Shown here: positions 1 through 5,926 of the stretch, in pieces
Position numbering within the stretch: position 1 is the first letter of the stretch
How the letters are laid out: each line of letters starts with the position of its first letter
Assembly: GCA_022615595.1 (NCBI GenBank)
Contig: JAKEGI010000280.1
Span: forward strand, 1-6,351
Direction: 5' to 3'
DNA from: Bacteroidales bacterium
GTDB lineage: Bacteria; Bacteroidota; Bacteroidia; Bacteroidales; VadinHA17
Length of the DNA stretch: 6,351 nucleotides
The notes under the pieces: model-generated
What the model saw: only the letters and a program-made list of their open reading frames with translations
What the model was told of the DNA's origin: nothing
The model's database searches: none
Program-made: the position numbers and the translations under genes

Positions 1-27
1 CATTCCGGTAACTACGACACGCCTCAT
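1..27 (-). CDS. fabF: 3-oxoacyl-ACP synthase II, N-terminal end only (partial)
   Basis: Only the first nine codons lie in the window; they read MRRVVVTGM on the minus strand and run off the left edge. This resembles the N-terminus of beta-ketoacyl-ACP synthase II (typically M-E-L-[KR]-R-V-V-V-T-G-[ML]-G), the condensing enzyme that elongates acyl-ACP in type II fatty-acid synthesis. An in-frame TAA lies three codons upstream of the ATG at 27, so this is the first usable start. The gene begins 20 nt after the acpP stop on the same strand, and acpP-fabF is a very common gene pair, which supports the call. Nine residues alone would be weak; context carries much of the confidence. The catalytic Cys-His-His triad lies outside the window. 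Confidence 0.72.
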
Positions 28-47
28 AACAGGTTATTGGAAGAAAA

Positions 48-284
48 CTACTTCGCGTTTTCCTCTATGTACTTGATAGCTTCGCCTACTGTGCTTATAC
101 TTTCTGCCTGATCATCAGGAATACCGATGTTGAACTCTTTTTCGAATTCCATTATAAGCTCGACAGTGTCAAGAGAATCTGCTCCGAGGTCATTTGTGAA
201 ATGTGCCTCAGGTGTGACCTCTGCTTCATCAACGCCAAGCTTCTCAACGATGATCTTCTTTACTCTTGCTGAAATGTCAGACAT
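48..284 (-). CDS. acpP: acyl carrier protein
   Basis: This encodes a 78-residue acidic acyl carrier protein, the usual length for the family. It carries growing acyl chains as thioesters on a 4'-phosphopantetheine arm during cytosolic type II fatty-acid synthesis. The attachment motif is G-A-D-S-L-D, with the modified serine at residue 37. Helix I (about 3-16), the acidic recognition helix II (about 36-51, [16 protein letters not shown]) and the C-terminal helix (about 66-76) are recognisable. The open frame extends upstream to an ATG at 359, but that adds a 25-residue basic/hydrophobic leader not found in ACPs and would run through the putative promoter. The start at 284 (MSDISARV) fits the family. 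It is probably co-transcribed with fabF immediately downstream. Identification is essentially certain; the start is very likely. Confidence 0.97.
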   Translation of the reverse strand: MSDISARVKKIIVEKLGVDEAEVTPEAHFTNDLGADSLDTVELIMEFEKEFNIGIPDDQAESISTVGEAIKYIEENAK

Positions 285-324
285 ACTAATCAGTTTTACG
301 TTAATACTCGTTTTCAAAACTCTG

Positions 325-355
325 CAAAGAAATATATTTGTAGTATATTTTTCAA
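325..355 (-). promoter_or_regulatory. candidate Bacteroidota-type promoter for acpP-fabF
   Basis: On the minus strand a TTG (353-355) lies 20 nt before TTTCTTTG (325-332), close to the Bacteroidota primary-sigma-factor pattern TTTG-N19-21-TAnnTTTG, with one mismatch in the -7 box (TT for TA). It would place the transcript start near 318, giving a leader of about 35 nt before the acpP ATG at 284. The position is sensible, but the surrounding DNA is AT-rich, so chance matches are likely. This is a pattern match only. Confidence 0.42.
333..340 (+). promoter_or_regulatory. possible -7 box for purN (weak)
   Basis: TATATTTG matches the Bacteroidota -7 consensus TAnnTTTG exactly on the plus strand, in the divergent region upstream of purN. 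There is no clear TTG/TTTG box 19-21 nt upstream, only a T-run at 311-314. Use of this box would give purN a long leader of about 125 nt. It abuts the minus-strand -7 candidate for acpP, so the two would be mutually exclusive. Treat as a low-confidence pattern match. Confidence 0.22.
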
Positions 356-469
356 GCAATTTAATGATAATTTATATTATTGCAAGCATAAGTAAATGTA
401 AATAAAAGATTTATACTTAACTACGGGTAACCTGAGGTTGACATACATTCCATACATAAGTAACAGATA

Positions 470-1048
470 ATGAAGAATATAGTTATTTTTGCCTCGGGTG
501 CCGGCACCAACGCCGAGAACATAATCAGATACTTTTCGAACGAAAAAAAAGCGAAAGTTACCCTTGTTTTGTCAAATAAGCCTCAGGCCAAGGTGTTGGA
601 AAGGGCTGCGACACTTGGTGTGGATTCTGTTTTTTTCGACCGCCGTCAGTTTTATGAGACGGGGGAGGTGCAGTCAATACTCCGCAACAGGAAGACCGAT
701 CTCATTGTTCTCGCAGGATTCCTGTGGCTCGTTCCGCAACAGATTATTGAGGAATACAGGGGGCGGATAGTAAACATTCATCCGGCCCTGCTGCCACTGT
801 TCGGTGGTGCGGGCATGTATGGCGAACGGGTTCACAGGGCTGTTCTTGATGCCGGCTGCAGTGAGAGCGGCATCACGATTCATTTCGTAAACGAAGAGTA
901 TGATTCAGGTGACATTATCTTCCAGGCAAAGTGCCCTGTGTTGCCCGATGATGATACTGACAGCCTTGCTTCACGTGTCCATGCTCTCGAATACATGCAC
1001 TACCCTGCGGTGATCAGTAAGATTATTGACGCGTTGTCTTCTCAGTAG
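470..1048 (+). CDS. purN: phosphoribosylglycinamide (GAR) formyltransferase
   Basis: This 192-residue cytosolic protein fits GAR transformylase, which transfers a formyl group from 10-formyl-tetrahydrofolate to glycinamide ribonucleotide in the third step of de novo purine synthesis. The N-terminal phosphate-binding loop is SGAGTNAENI (residues 9-18). The catalytic signature NIHPALLP puts Asn102 and His104 where E. coli has Asn106 and His108. The segment HFVNEEYDSGD supplies His138 and Asp145, spaced as E. coli His137 and Asp144. All key residues are present and the length is normal (E. coli about 212). An in-frame TAA at 461-463 precedes the ATG at 470, which fixes the start. The gene is divergent from acpP-fabF. 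Its 3' end overlaps the M23 gene by 7 bp in convergent orientation, leaving no room for a separate terminator. Methionyl-tRNA formyltransferase is a relative but is longer and has a C-terminal domain missing here. Confidence 0.95.
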   Translation: MKNIVIFASGAGTNAENIIRYFSNEKKAKVTLVLSNKPQAKVLERAATLGVDSVFFDRRQFYETGEVQSILRNRKTDLIVLAGFLWLVPQQIIEEYRGRIVNIHPALLPLFGGAGMYGERVHRAVLDAGCSESGITIHFVNEEYDSGDIIFQAKCPVLPDDDTDSLASRVHALEYMHYPAVISKIIDALSSQ

Positions 1049-2298
1049 CTTATGGTTTCGAGAAGTGCCATATAGCCCTTTGCCGACTTCATAAACTGTT
1101 CCATTGACTCCGGTGCGACAGGATTGACGGGTGGCGCCTCCACCTTCAGAGGGTCAACGGCATATCCGTTGCGGTAGAACCTGAAGTCGAGGTGAGGACC
1201 TGTCGAGAGACCTGAGCTGCCCACATAGCCAATCACCTGTCCCTGTTTAACATAGACTCCCGGTACAATACCCTCGCCGAATCGCGAGAGATGGAGATAG
1301 GCTGTCGAGTATACGCTGTTATGTGTGATCCTTACAATTCTTCCCGCACCGTTCTCATAGGCTGTCTGTGTCACTCTTCCGTCGCCTATTGCCAAAACAG
1401 GCGTTCCGACAGGAGCAGCGTAATCGACACCGTGATGGGGACGCACGACCTTAAGGACGGGATGCATCCTTGCTCCGGAGTATCGCGAGCTTATGCGCGA
1501 GAAGCGCAGCGGCGCCTTCAGGAAGGCTTTTCTGAGACTGGCCCCGGTGGTGTCATAGAATGACATTATGCTGTCCTGGATAAAGGGAATGGCATAGATG
1601 GTGCTGCCGGCATGCTCAAAGAGCGCGGCGTGGATCCGAGTGATGCCAACAGACTTTTCCCCGATATACTCCTCCTCATAGATCACCTTGAATCTGTCGC
1701 CGCGCTGCAGGCCGAAGAAGTCAATGGTCCATGCATATATCTCAGAAAGCTCTGCCGACAGATTGGGATTGAGATTGTTCTCCTTCGTTGTCTCCCAGAG
1801 TGAAAAGCTGATTGTGCCTGATGAATACTTCAGCACTTCGTTTACCACGGCGTTGCGTCTTACAATTGAAAGGGTATCCCTCAGAGTAAAGAGGTAACTG
1901 ACCATCGGGTCATGTTCATAGATGAAGTAGTCAGCCCTGCTGAGGGTATCCTTTGTCAGGAAGACGGAGTAAGAGCTTCCTGTCCTCACCTTTCGGGGAT
2001 CAAAGACATCTTTGTTTTCCCGTAGCAGTTGTTCGATGTTATTCCAGGGAACACCGTAGGAGGAGAGTATAGAGGAGATGAACTGATCTCGCTTCACCCT
2101 TCCGGTGACAATATTATAAGAGTCAACAGGTATGCTGTTCAGCAGCCCTGCGCTGTCACTCCTGACAGGCGGTGCGGCAGCAAGTGAGTCCGTTGCCGTC
2201 TGCTCTGTTTCTGACCGCTGTTGTCCGGGCTGGTTGCATGAGGCAAGCATCAGCCCTGCCGATAAAAGTATAGGGAGAGTAAGCTTGGAATAAATCAT
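1042..2298 (-). CDS. M23-family peptidoglycan metallopeptidase, lipoprotein
   Basis: This 418-residue protein has a lipoprotein signal peptide with lipobox LASC (lipidated Cys21) and a Ser/Thr/Gln-rich linker (about 22-55). Next come a LysM-like/OapA-type region (about 60-117), a second N-terminal domain like those of MepM/Csd3 enzymes (about 155-250) and an M23 (LytM-type) catalytic domain (about 265-390). Family members are zinc endopeptidases that cut peptidoglycan cross-links. The first zinc motif is intact: H288-H-G-V-D292. A catalytic-type His is present at H336 (YLHLSRF). The last motif, normally H-x-H, reads P-H369-L-D371-F, so the third zinc ligand would be Asp instead of His. Activity is therefore likely but not certain. 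The start overlaps the leuS stop as ATGA, suggesting translational coupling, and the 3' end overlaps purN by 7 bp. The lipobox places it in the cell envelope; which membrane cannot be read here. Confidence 0.93.
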   Translation of the reverse strand: MIYSKLTLPILLSAGLMLASCNQPGQQRSETEQTATDSLAAAPPVRSDSAGLLNSIPVDSYNIVTGRVKRDQFISSILSSYGVPWNNIEQLLRENKDVFDPRKVRTGSSYSVFLTKDTLSRADYFIYEHDPMVSYLFTLRDTLSIVRRNAVVNEVLKYSSGTISFSLWETTKENNLNPNLSAELSEIYAWTIDFFGLQRGDRFKVIYEEEYIGEKSVGITRIHAALFEHAGSTIYAIPFIQDSIMSFYDTTGASLRKAFLKAPLRFSRISSRYSGARMHPVLKVVRPHHGVDYAAPVGTPVLAIGDGRVTQTAYENGAGRIVRITHNSVYSTAYLHLSRFGEGIVPGVYVKQGQVIGYVGSSGLSTGPHLDFRFYRNGYAVDPLKVEAPPVNPVAPESMEQFMKSAKGYMALLETISY

Positions 2299-4949
2299 AA
2301 GACAATGTTGACAATCCGGTTGGGTACTATGATAACTTTGGGTGTGGCATCACCGATCCACTTCTTTGCCCTCTCATCTGCAAGAACAATCTGCCTGACC
2401 TCCTCCTGGGGAAGGTCGGTCGCGAGCTCAATCTTAAACCTCATCTTGCCGTTGACTGATACGGGGCATTCGAAGGTCGAAGCCTTCAGGTACTTCTCAT
2501 CTGCGACAGGCCATGGCACAAAGGCGATGGTGGTGTTGTTTCCAGTCAGCTGCCACAGCTCCTCTCCGAGGTGGGGAGCAAAGGGAGAGAGTATCTTAAT
2601 GTAGCTCTTTGCAGTCTCCCGTGTGACTTTTCCCTTCTTAATGGCATTGTTGAGGAAGATCATCATGGCCGAGATGGCGGTGTTGAAGTGGAGATTTTCA
2701 ATATCGTCAGTAACCTTTTTTATTGTCTGGTGAAGTGAGCGGAGTATCTCAGGATCCTCATCCCCTTCGGTTATATTCTCGTCATTGGCCAGAAGGCGGT
2801 ATGACCGTGCAAGGAAATTCAGAACACCTTTCACCCCCTTGTCGTCCCACGGTTTTGCTGCCTCGAGCGGACCCATGAACATCTCGTAGAGGCGCAGCGA
2901 GTCAGCACCGTATCTTGAGATGACGTCGTCAGGGTTGATAACGTTCTTGAGGCTCTTTGACATTTTGGCAACTATCTGTTTCAGCTCCTCACCGGTCTCC
3001 GTATGAAAATATTTACCATCTCTTTCAGTGACCTGGTCAGATGACACCTTGGCTCCGGCTGTGGTCTCGTAGGCGAAGGCGAGTATCATCCCCTGGTTGA
3101 ATAGTTTCATGAAGGGTTCATCGGTAGAGACAATCCCGAGGTCGAACAGCACCTTGTGCCAGAAGCGGCTGTAGAGCAGGTGCAGCACGGCATGCTCAGC
3201 GCCGCCTATATAGAGGTCGACGGGCATCCAGTATTTTTCCCTGGCGCTTGAGAATATCTCCCTGTCATTCTTCGGGTCGATAAAGCGCAGGTAGTACCAG
3301 CATGAGCCTGCCCACTGGGGCATGGTGTTTGTCTCGCGTCTTCCCCTGCGTCCGTTTTTGTCAGTGACGTAAAGCCAGTCGGTGGCGTTGGCCAGTGGTG
3401 ACTCGCCATTCTCGCCGGGCTCATAAACAGCCAGTTCGGGCAGTTCCAGCGGGAGATCACTCTCATCAAGCAGGCTGATTGTCCCGTCTTCCCAGTGTAT
3501 TACAGGGAATGGTTCGCCCCAGTAACGCTGGCGGCTGAAGAGCCAGTCGCGTAGCTTGTAGTTAACCCTTGGGATACCGATGCCTTTCTTCTCGAGCCAT
3601 GCTGTTATAGTGGCAATACCCTTCTCCTTATTAAGGCCGTTGAGGGTGATGCCGGCCTCCGGGTTTGAAGAGTTGATATATTCACCATCCTCTGTCCAGC
3701 ACTCTTTGCCGGCAATGATCCGTTTCTTCTGTTCCTCGTCAGTGACGTCAGGAGAGAGGATACAGTCTATCGCGAGCCCGAATTTCCCGGCGAACTCGAA
3801 GTCGCGTTCATCATGGGCAGGCACTGCCATGATGGCCCCGGTGCCGTATCCCATTAAAACATAGTCAGCCACCCAGACCGGAATCTTCTTATTGTTGACG
3901 GGATTTATGGCATAGGTACCGGTGAAGACACCGCTCTTCTCCTTTGCCAGGTCAGTGCGGTCAAGGTCTGACTTCATTGAGGCAGCGGTGACGTACTCCT
4001 CAACAAACTGTCTCTTTTCAGGCGCAGTGATCTTTGCCACGAGCGGATGTTCCGGGGCAAGAACCATGTAAGTTGCACCGAACAGCGTATCGGGACGGGT
4101 AGTATAGACGCAGATCTTCTCATTATGTCCGTCGACGCTGAAGTCTACCTCTGCACCGGCAGAGCGTCCGATCCAGTTGCGTTGCATCTCCTTGATACCC
4201 TCGGGCCAGTCTAGGCTTTCGAGTCCGTTCAGCAGCCGTTCAGCATAATATGGTATCCGCAGCATCCACTGTTTGAGGTTTCTCTTTGAGACCCTGTTGC
4301 CGCATTTCTCGTGGGTGCCGTCGTTGAGGACCTCCTCGTTGGCGCAGACGATGCGGCACGAGGGGCAGTACCATATCTGGGCATCGTCATAGTAGGCCAG
4401 CCTTCTGGAGTTGACATATTCGTCCCTTGCCTTTTCTCCTGCCTTGATTACGTCGGGGGGCACTGGCAGCTCATTTATGTCACGTCCCCTGTTTGTCTTC
4501 TCGTCGAACCAGGTGTTATAGAGTTTGATAAAGATCCACTGTGTCCATTTAAAGTATCCCGGGTCGGTGGTGTTGATCTCGCGGTCCCAGTCGTAGCTGA
4601 GGCCTATCTCTTTTATCTGCCTGCGGAAGGTGTCGCAGTTTTTGTTTGTGGTGACGGCCGGGTGTGTGCCTGTCTGAATGGCATACTGTTCTGCGGGGAG
4701 GCCGAAGGCGTCCCAGCCCATGGGGCGCAGGACGTTAAAGCCCCTCATCCGTTTGTACCTTGCGACGATGTCGGTTGCGGTATAGCCCTCGGGGTGGCCC
4801 ACATGCAGTCCTGAGCCGGAGGGGTAGGGGAACATGTCAAGGATATAGAATTTGTTGGGATTTGAGAAGTCATCGGATGTTTTGAAAGTCTTGTTTTTAT
4901 CCCAGTACTCCTGCCATTTCTTTTCTATCTCGGTGAAATTATAATCCAT
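2295..4949 (-). CDS. leuS: leucyl-tRNA synthetase
   Basis: This 884-residue class I aminoacyl-tRNA synthetase charges tRNA-Leu in the cytosol. The HIGH motif is HVGH (residues 49-52, in [11 protein letters not shown]) and the KMSKS loop is at 662-666. A Cys-rich zinc-type insertion lies at about 195-216 (CPSC...C...H..C). The CP1 editing domain shows TTRPDT (283-288; Thr288 matches the E. coli specificity Thr252) and [16 protein letters not shown], with Asp383 matching the universally conserved editing Asp345. The anticodon-binding helices (about 735-800) and the small C-terminal domain ending RIVNIVL are complete, so the gene looks intact and of normal length. The ATG at 4949 gives [13 protein letters not shown], the expected N-terminus. 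Its stop overlaps the start of the M23 gene (ATGA). Only about 30 nt separate the start from the heptamer array at 4981, and I see no convincing promoter in that gap. Confidence 0.99.
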   Translation of the reverse strand: MDYNFTEIEKKWQEYWDKNKTFKTSDDFSNPNKFYILDMFPYPSGSGLHVGHPEGYTATDIVARYKRMRGFNVLRPMGWDAFGLPAEQYAIQTGTHPAVTTNKNCDTFRRQIKEIGLSYDWDREINTTDPGYFKWTQWIFIKLYNTWFDEKTNRGRDINELPVPPDVIKAGEKARDEYVNSRRLAYYDDAQIWYCPSCRIVCANEEVLNDGTHEKCGNRVSKRNLKQWMLRIPYYAERLLNGLESLDWPEGIKEMQRNWIGRSAGAEVDFSVDGHNEKICVYTTRPDTLFGATYMVLAPEHPLVAKITAPEKRQFVEEYVTAASMKSDLDRTDLAKEKSGVFTGTYAINPVNNKKIPVWVADYVLMGYGTGAIMAVPAHDERDFEFAGKFGLAIDCILSPDVTDEEQKKRIIAGKECWTEDGEYINSSNPEAGITLNGLNKEKGIATITAWLEKKGIGIPRVNYKLRDWLFSRQRYWGEPFPVIHWEDGTISLLDESDLPLELPELAVYEPGENGESPLANATDWLYVTDKNGRRGRRETNTMPQWAGSCWYYLRFIDPKNDREIFSSAREKYWMPVDLYIGGAEHAVLHLLYSRFWHKVLFDLGIVSTDEPFMKLFNQGMILAFAYETTAGAKVSSDQVTERDGKYFHTETGEELKQIVAKMSKSLKNVINPDDVISRYGADSLRLYEMFMGPLEAAKPWDDKGVKGVLNFLARSYRLLANDENITEGDEDPEILRSLHQTIKKVTDDIENLHFNTAISAMMIFLNNAIKKGKVTRETAKSYIKILSPFAPHLGEELWQLTGNNTTIAFVPWPVADEKYLKASTFECPVSVNGKMRFKIELATDLPQEEVRQIVLADERAKKWIGDATPKVIIVPNRIVNIVL

Positions 4950-4980
4950 GGTTTGTGTCAGTGTTTAAATATTAATAAAT

Positions 4981-5046
4981 GACGGAAGACCGGAGACGGA
5001 AGACCGAAGGTTGAAGGAGGGAAGGCTGAAGGACCGAAGACGAAAG
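4981..5046 (+). repeat. degenerate heptamer array, left arm (ACSGAAG units)
   Basis: Read on the plus strand this is a run of about nine 7-8-nt units related to ACCGAAG/ACGGAAG: ACGGAAG, ACCGGAG, ACGGAAG, ACCGAAG, GTTGAAG, GAGGGAAG, GCTGAAG, GACCGAAG, ACGAAAG. Units near the left end are well conserved and those toward the ORF are decayed. Bases 4985-5009 form an inverted repeat with 5444-5468, with 24 of 25 positions matching. The array ends 14 nt from the stop of the four-helix-bundle ORF and begins about 30 nt upstream of the leuS ATG. The units keep no single reading frame of a neighbouring gene, so this is not coding. Confidence 0.88.
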
Positions 5047-5468
5047 ATAAGAGTTGAAATTCATTGCAGCTTGTTTCTAAATGCGATCATCATATTCATC
5101 AGGTTGTAGGCATATTCGTATGCTTCATTAAACTCTTTTTCTGAGATATAAGATCTTCTGGTTGCTTTGTGCAAACATGTAACCACTTCAGCAAGAGATC
5201 GTATGGCAATACCTACAAATCTTTTCTGTTCCAGGTCTGATTGTCCGATTGAACCTTCAGAGATATTCAGTGAAATTGAATCTGCAGCGCGTCTTATTTG
5301 GGTGATAAGATTATACATTTCATCCTTCGGGAATTTCTTTGATAAATCAAAAATCAATTCCCCATAGTCCATTGACTTTTGCCATATCGTCAGATTTTCA
5401 AATTTGAACTTCATCTTCTTCTATAAATTCTTCCGTCTTCGGTCTTCGGTCTTCCGTCTTCGGTCTTC
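4985..5468. mobile_element. candidate small non-autonomous cassette carrying a four-helix-bundle gene
   Basis: A 484-bp unit runs between 25-nt inverted arms (4985-5009 and 5444-5468, one mismatch) and contains one ORF, the four-helix-bundle gene. It sits between two housekeeping units (leuS and tRNA-Arg) and is visibly AT-richer than leuS. It has no transposase or recombinase of its own, and I cannot see a clear target-site duplication. Calling it mobile is inference. The alternative is that heptamer arrays simply flank this locus on both sides through slippage or a repeat-dispersal process unrelated to the gene. Confidence 0.32.
5061..5414 (-). CDS. four helix bundle protein (23S rRNA intervening-sequence/avd-like family)
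   Basis: This complete 117-residue protein has the family hallmarks in order: FENLTIWQKS near the N-terminus (residues 5-14), FPKDEMYNL..QIRRAADSI in the middle, NISEGS before the third helix, and RFVGIAIRSLAEV in the third helix. Length matches the family (about 110-130). Members were first noted as ORFs in intervening sequences of 23S rRNA genes and are related to the Avd accessory protein of diversity-generating retroelements. They form basic, oligomeric four-helix bundles thought to bind nucleic acid; no enzymatic role is known for stand-alone copies. Here it is in no rRNA gene and no reverse transcriptase or variable repeat is visible. An AGAAGAAG stretch precedes the ATG at 5414 and could act as a purine-rich ribosome-binding region. 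It is bracketed by inverted heptamer arrays and I see no clear promoter, so its expression is uncertain. Confidence 0.9.
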   Translation of the reverse strand: MKFKFENLTIWQKSMDYGELIFDLSKKFPKDEMYNLITQIRRAADSISLNISEGSIGQSDLEQKRFVGIAIRSLAEVVTCLHKATRRSYISEKEFNEAYEYAYNLMNMMIAFRNKLQ

Positions 5469-5471
5469 TTG
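5430..5471 (+). repeat. heptamer array, right arm (CTTCSGT units)
   Basis: Five perfect 7-nt units follow one another from 5430 to 5464 (CTTCCGT, CTTCGGT, CTTCGGT, CTTCCGT, CTTCGGT), then a partial unit CTTCTTG. Each is the reverse complement of the ACSGAAG unit seen in the left arm, so the two arrays face each other across the four-helix-bundle ORF. The position alternating between C and G is the only variation. The array starts 15 nt upstream of that ORF's start codon, so it lies in its 5' leader or promoter region. Confidence 0.92.
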
Positions 5472-5547
5472 GCCCGGCGAAATTATAAAAACTTTGGTTA
5501 AAAGATGCGGTGGGGACGGGTGATCAGGGTATAAATGGGGGAGATGT

Positions 5548-5578
5548 TTTGAAAAGTGGTGTTGTGAGTGTACTTTTG
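5548..5578 (+). promoter_or_regulatory. Bacteroidota-type promoter of tRNA-Arg
   Basis: TTTG at 5548-5551 is followed after 19 nt by TACTTTTG at 5571-5578, an exact match to the Bacteroidota consensus TTTG-N19-21-TAnnTTTG. Initiation about 5-8 nt downstream falls just before the tRNA 5' end at 5589, giving a very short leader. The precise fit of both boxes, spacing and position makes this the best-supported promoter in the window. The segment from about 5472 to 5547 before it shows no gene. Confidence 0.78.
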
Positions 5579-5588
5579 CACACTGACT

Positions 5589-5661
5589 GGTCCCGTAGTT
5601 CAATGGATAGAATGACAGATTCCGGTTCTGTTGGTTGGGCGTTCGAGTCGCCCCGGGATCA
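5589..5661 (+). tRNA. tRNA-Arg (anticodon CCG)
   Basis: The 73-nt cloverleaf folds fully. The acceptor stem GGTCCCG pairs with CGGGATC (one G-U wobble at pair 2-71), and the D-stem GTTC pairs with GAAT. The anticodon stem ACAGA pairs with TCTGT around loop TTCCGGT, and the T-stem GGGCG pairs with CGCCC around TTCGAGT. The anticodon at 5622-5624 is CCG, which reads the arginine codon CGG. The discriminator base is A5661 and the next bases are CGA, so CCA is not encoded and must be added enzymatically. It has its own promoter and terminator, so it looks like a monocistronic tRNA gene. Confidence 0.96.
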
Positions 5662-5674
5662 CGATTTAAACGCT

Positions 5675-5701
5675 AATAGCACTGATTATCAGTGCTATTT
5701 T
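5675..5701 (+). terminator. intrinsic terminator of tRNA-Arg
   Basis: A perfect 11-bp stem (AATAGCACTGA, 5675-5685, with TCAGTGCTATT, 5689-5699) closes a 3-nt loop and runs into a short T-tract (TTTT, 5698-5701), 13 nt after the tRNA discriminator base. Placement directly after a single tRNA gene fits a terminator. The U-tract is short, so termination may be incomplete or helped by the stem's A-T-rich base. Confidence 0.8.
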
Positions 5702-5870
5702 GCATTATGGGGGACTTAAAGGGGGGCAAGAATGTGAACATGAATCCTTTTCAGGCGATGAATTATTGCTGTCCCCGACACACTGATTGGAACACTACCA
5801 GCAATATCCCAGATGCTTACCTTAGTTGTTAGCAATATAGATACTTATTAAGGATCGACTATTTAACCAG
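5702..5870. other. gene-poor spacer, possible decayed HTH remnant on minus strand
   Basis: No credible complete gene is visible here. On the minus strand a 42-codon frame without an ATG (5844 down to a TAA at 5716-5718) contains KVSIWDIAGSVPISVS. This resembles the helix-turn-helix opening of LacI-type regulators (V-[TS]-I-x-D-I-A...VSVS), but the pattern breaks off afterwards. It may be a remnant of a lost regulator or chance. CACACTGATTGG at 5779-5790 differs by one base from CACACTGACTGG at 5579-5590, which overlaps the tRNA 5' end. Nothing else stands out. Confidence 0.3.
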
Positions 5871-5892
5871 AAAAAGAGAGGCCGCCTCTTTT
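5871..5892 (-). terminator. probable terminator of the DUF3828-like lipoprotein gene
   Basis: On the minus strand AGAGG-CGG-CCTCT forms a 5-bp G/C-rich core, extended past one A-C mismatch by two A-T pairs and followed by a TTTTT tract (complement of 5871-5875). It lies about 35 nt beyond the stop codon of the gene at 5927, in the right orientation. The stem is short, so strength is uncertain. On the plus strand the same hairpin also has a T-run, but no plus-strand gene needs it apart from the already terminated tRNA. Confidence 0.5.
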
Positions 5893-5926
5893 GAGACAGC
5901 CTTTTGCTCATCTAGGTTTTCTAAAG

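Noticed and set aside
285..359. N-terminal extension of acpP to the ATG at 359
   Set aside because: It adds 25 basic/hydrophobic residues foreign to acyl carrier proteins and runs across the likely promoter; the Met at 284 gives a standard 78-residue ACP.
127..405. 92-codon plus-strand open frame
   Set aside because: It is antisense to acpP and runs through the divergent promoter region, with no family resemblance.
438..466. TTGACA at 438-443 as a sigma70-style promoter for purN
   Set aside because: It sits too close to the purN start to leave a leader, and this phylum's main sigma factor does not favour TTGACA/TATAAT.
4311..4814. 167-codon plus-strand open frame
   Set aside because: It lies wholly inside leuS on the opposite strand; leuS has complete motifs, and the frame has no recognisable domain.
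2295..4949. Possible frameshift or internal break in leuS
   Set aside because: All motifs from HVGH to KMSKS and the C-terminal end occur in one uninterrupted frame of normal length.
5061..5414. Part of a diversity-generating retroelement or a 23S rRNA intervening sequence
   Set aside because: No reverse transcriptase, template/variable repeat or rRNA sequence flanks the ORF; only the protein family is shared.
4981..5471. CRISPR-like array
   Set aside because: The units are 7 nt, contiguous, without spacers, and the two arrays are inverted relative to each other; no cas gene is present.
5421..5603. 60-codon minus-strand open frame with a DRRRKTEDRRRK end
   Set aside because: The charged repeat is just the translated heptamer array, and the frame overlaps the tRNA-Arg promoter and 5' end.
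5510..5719. 69-codon plus-strand open frame
   Set aside because: It reads straight through tRNA-Arg and its terminator, so it is not a gene.
5644..5870. Integration (att) site at the 3' end of tRNA-Arg
   Set aside because: No integrase gene and no repeat of the tRNA 3' end is found in the window; the terminator directly follows the tRNA as in an undisturbed gene.
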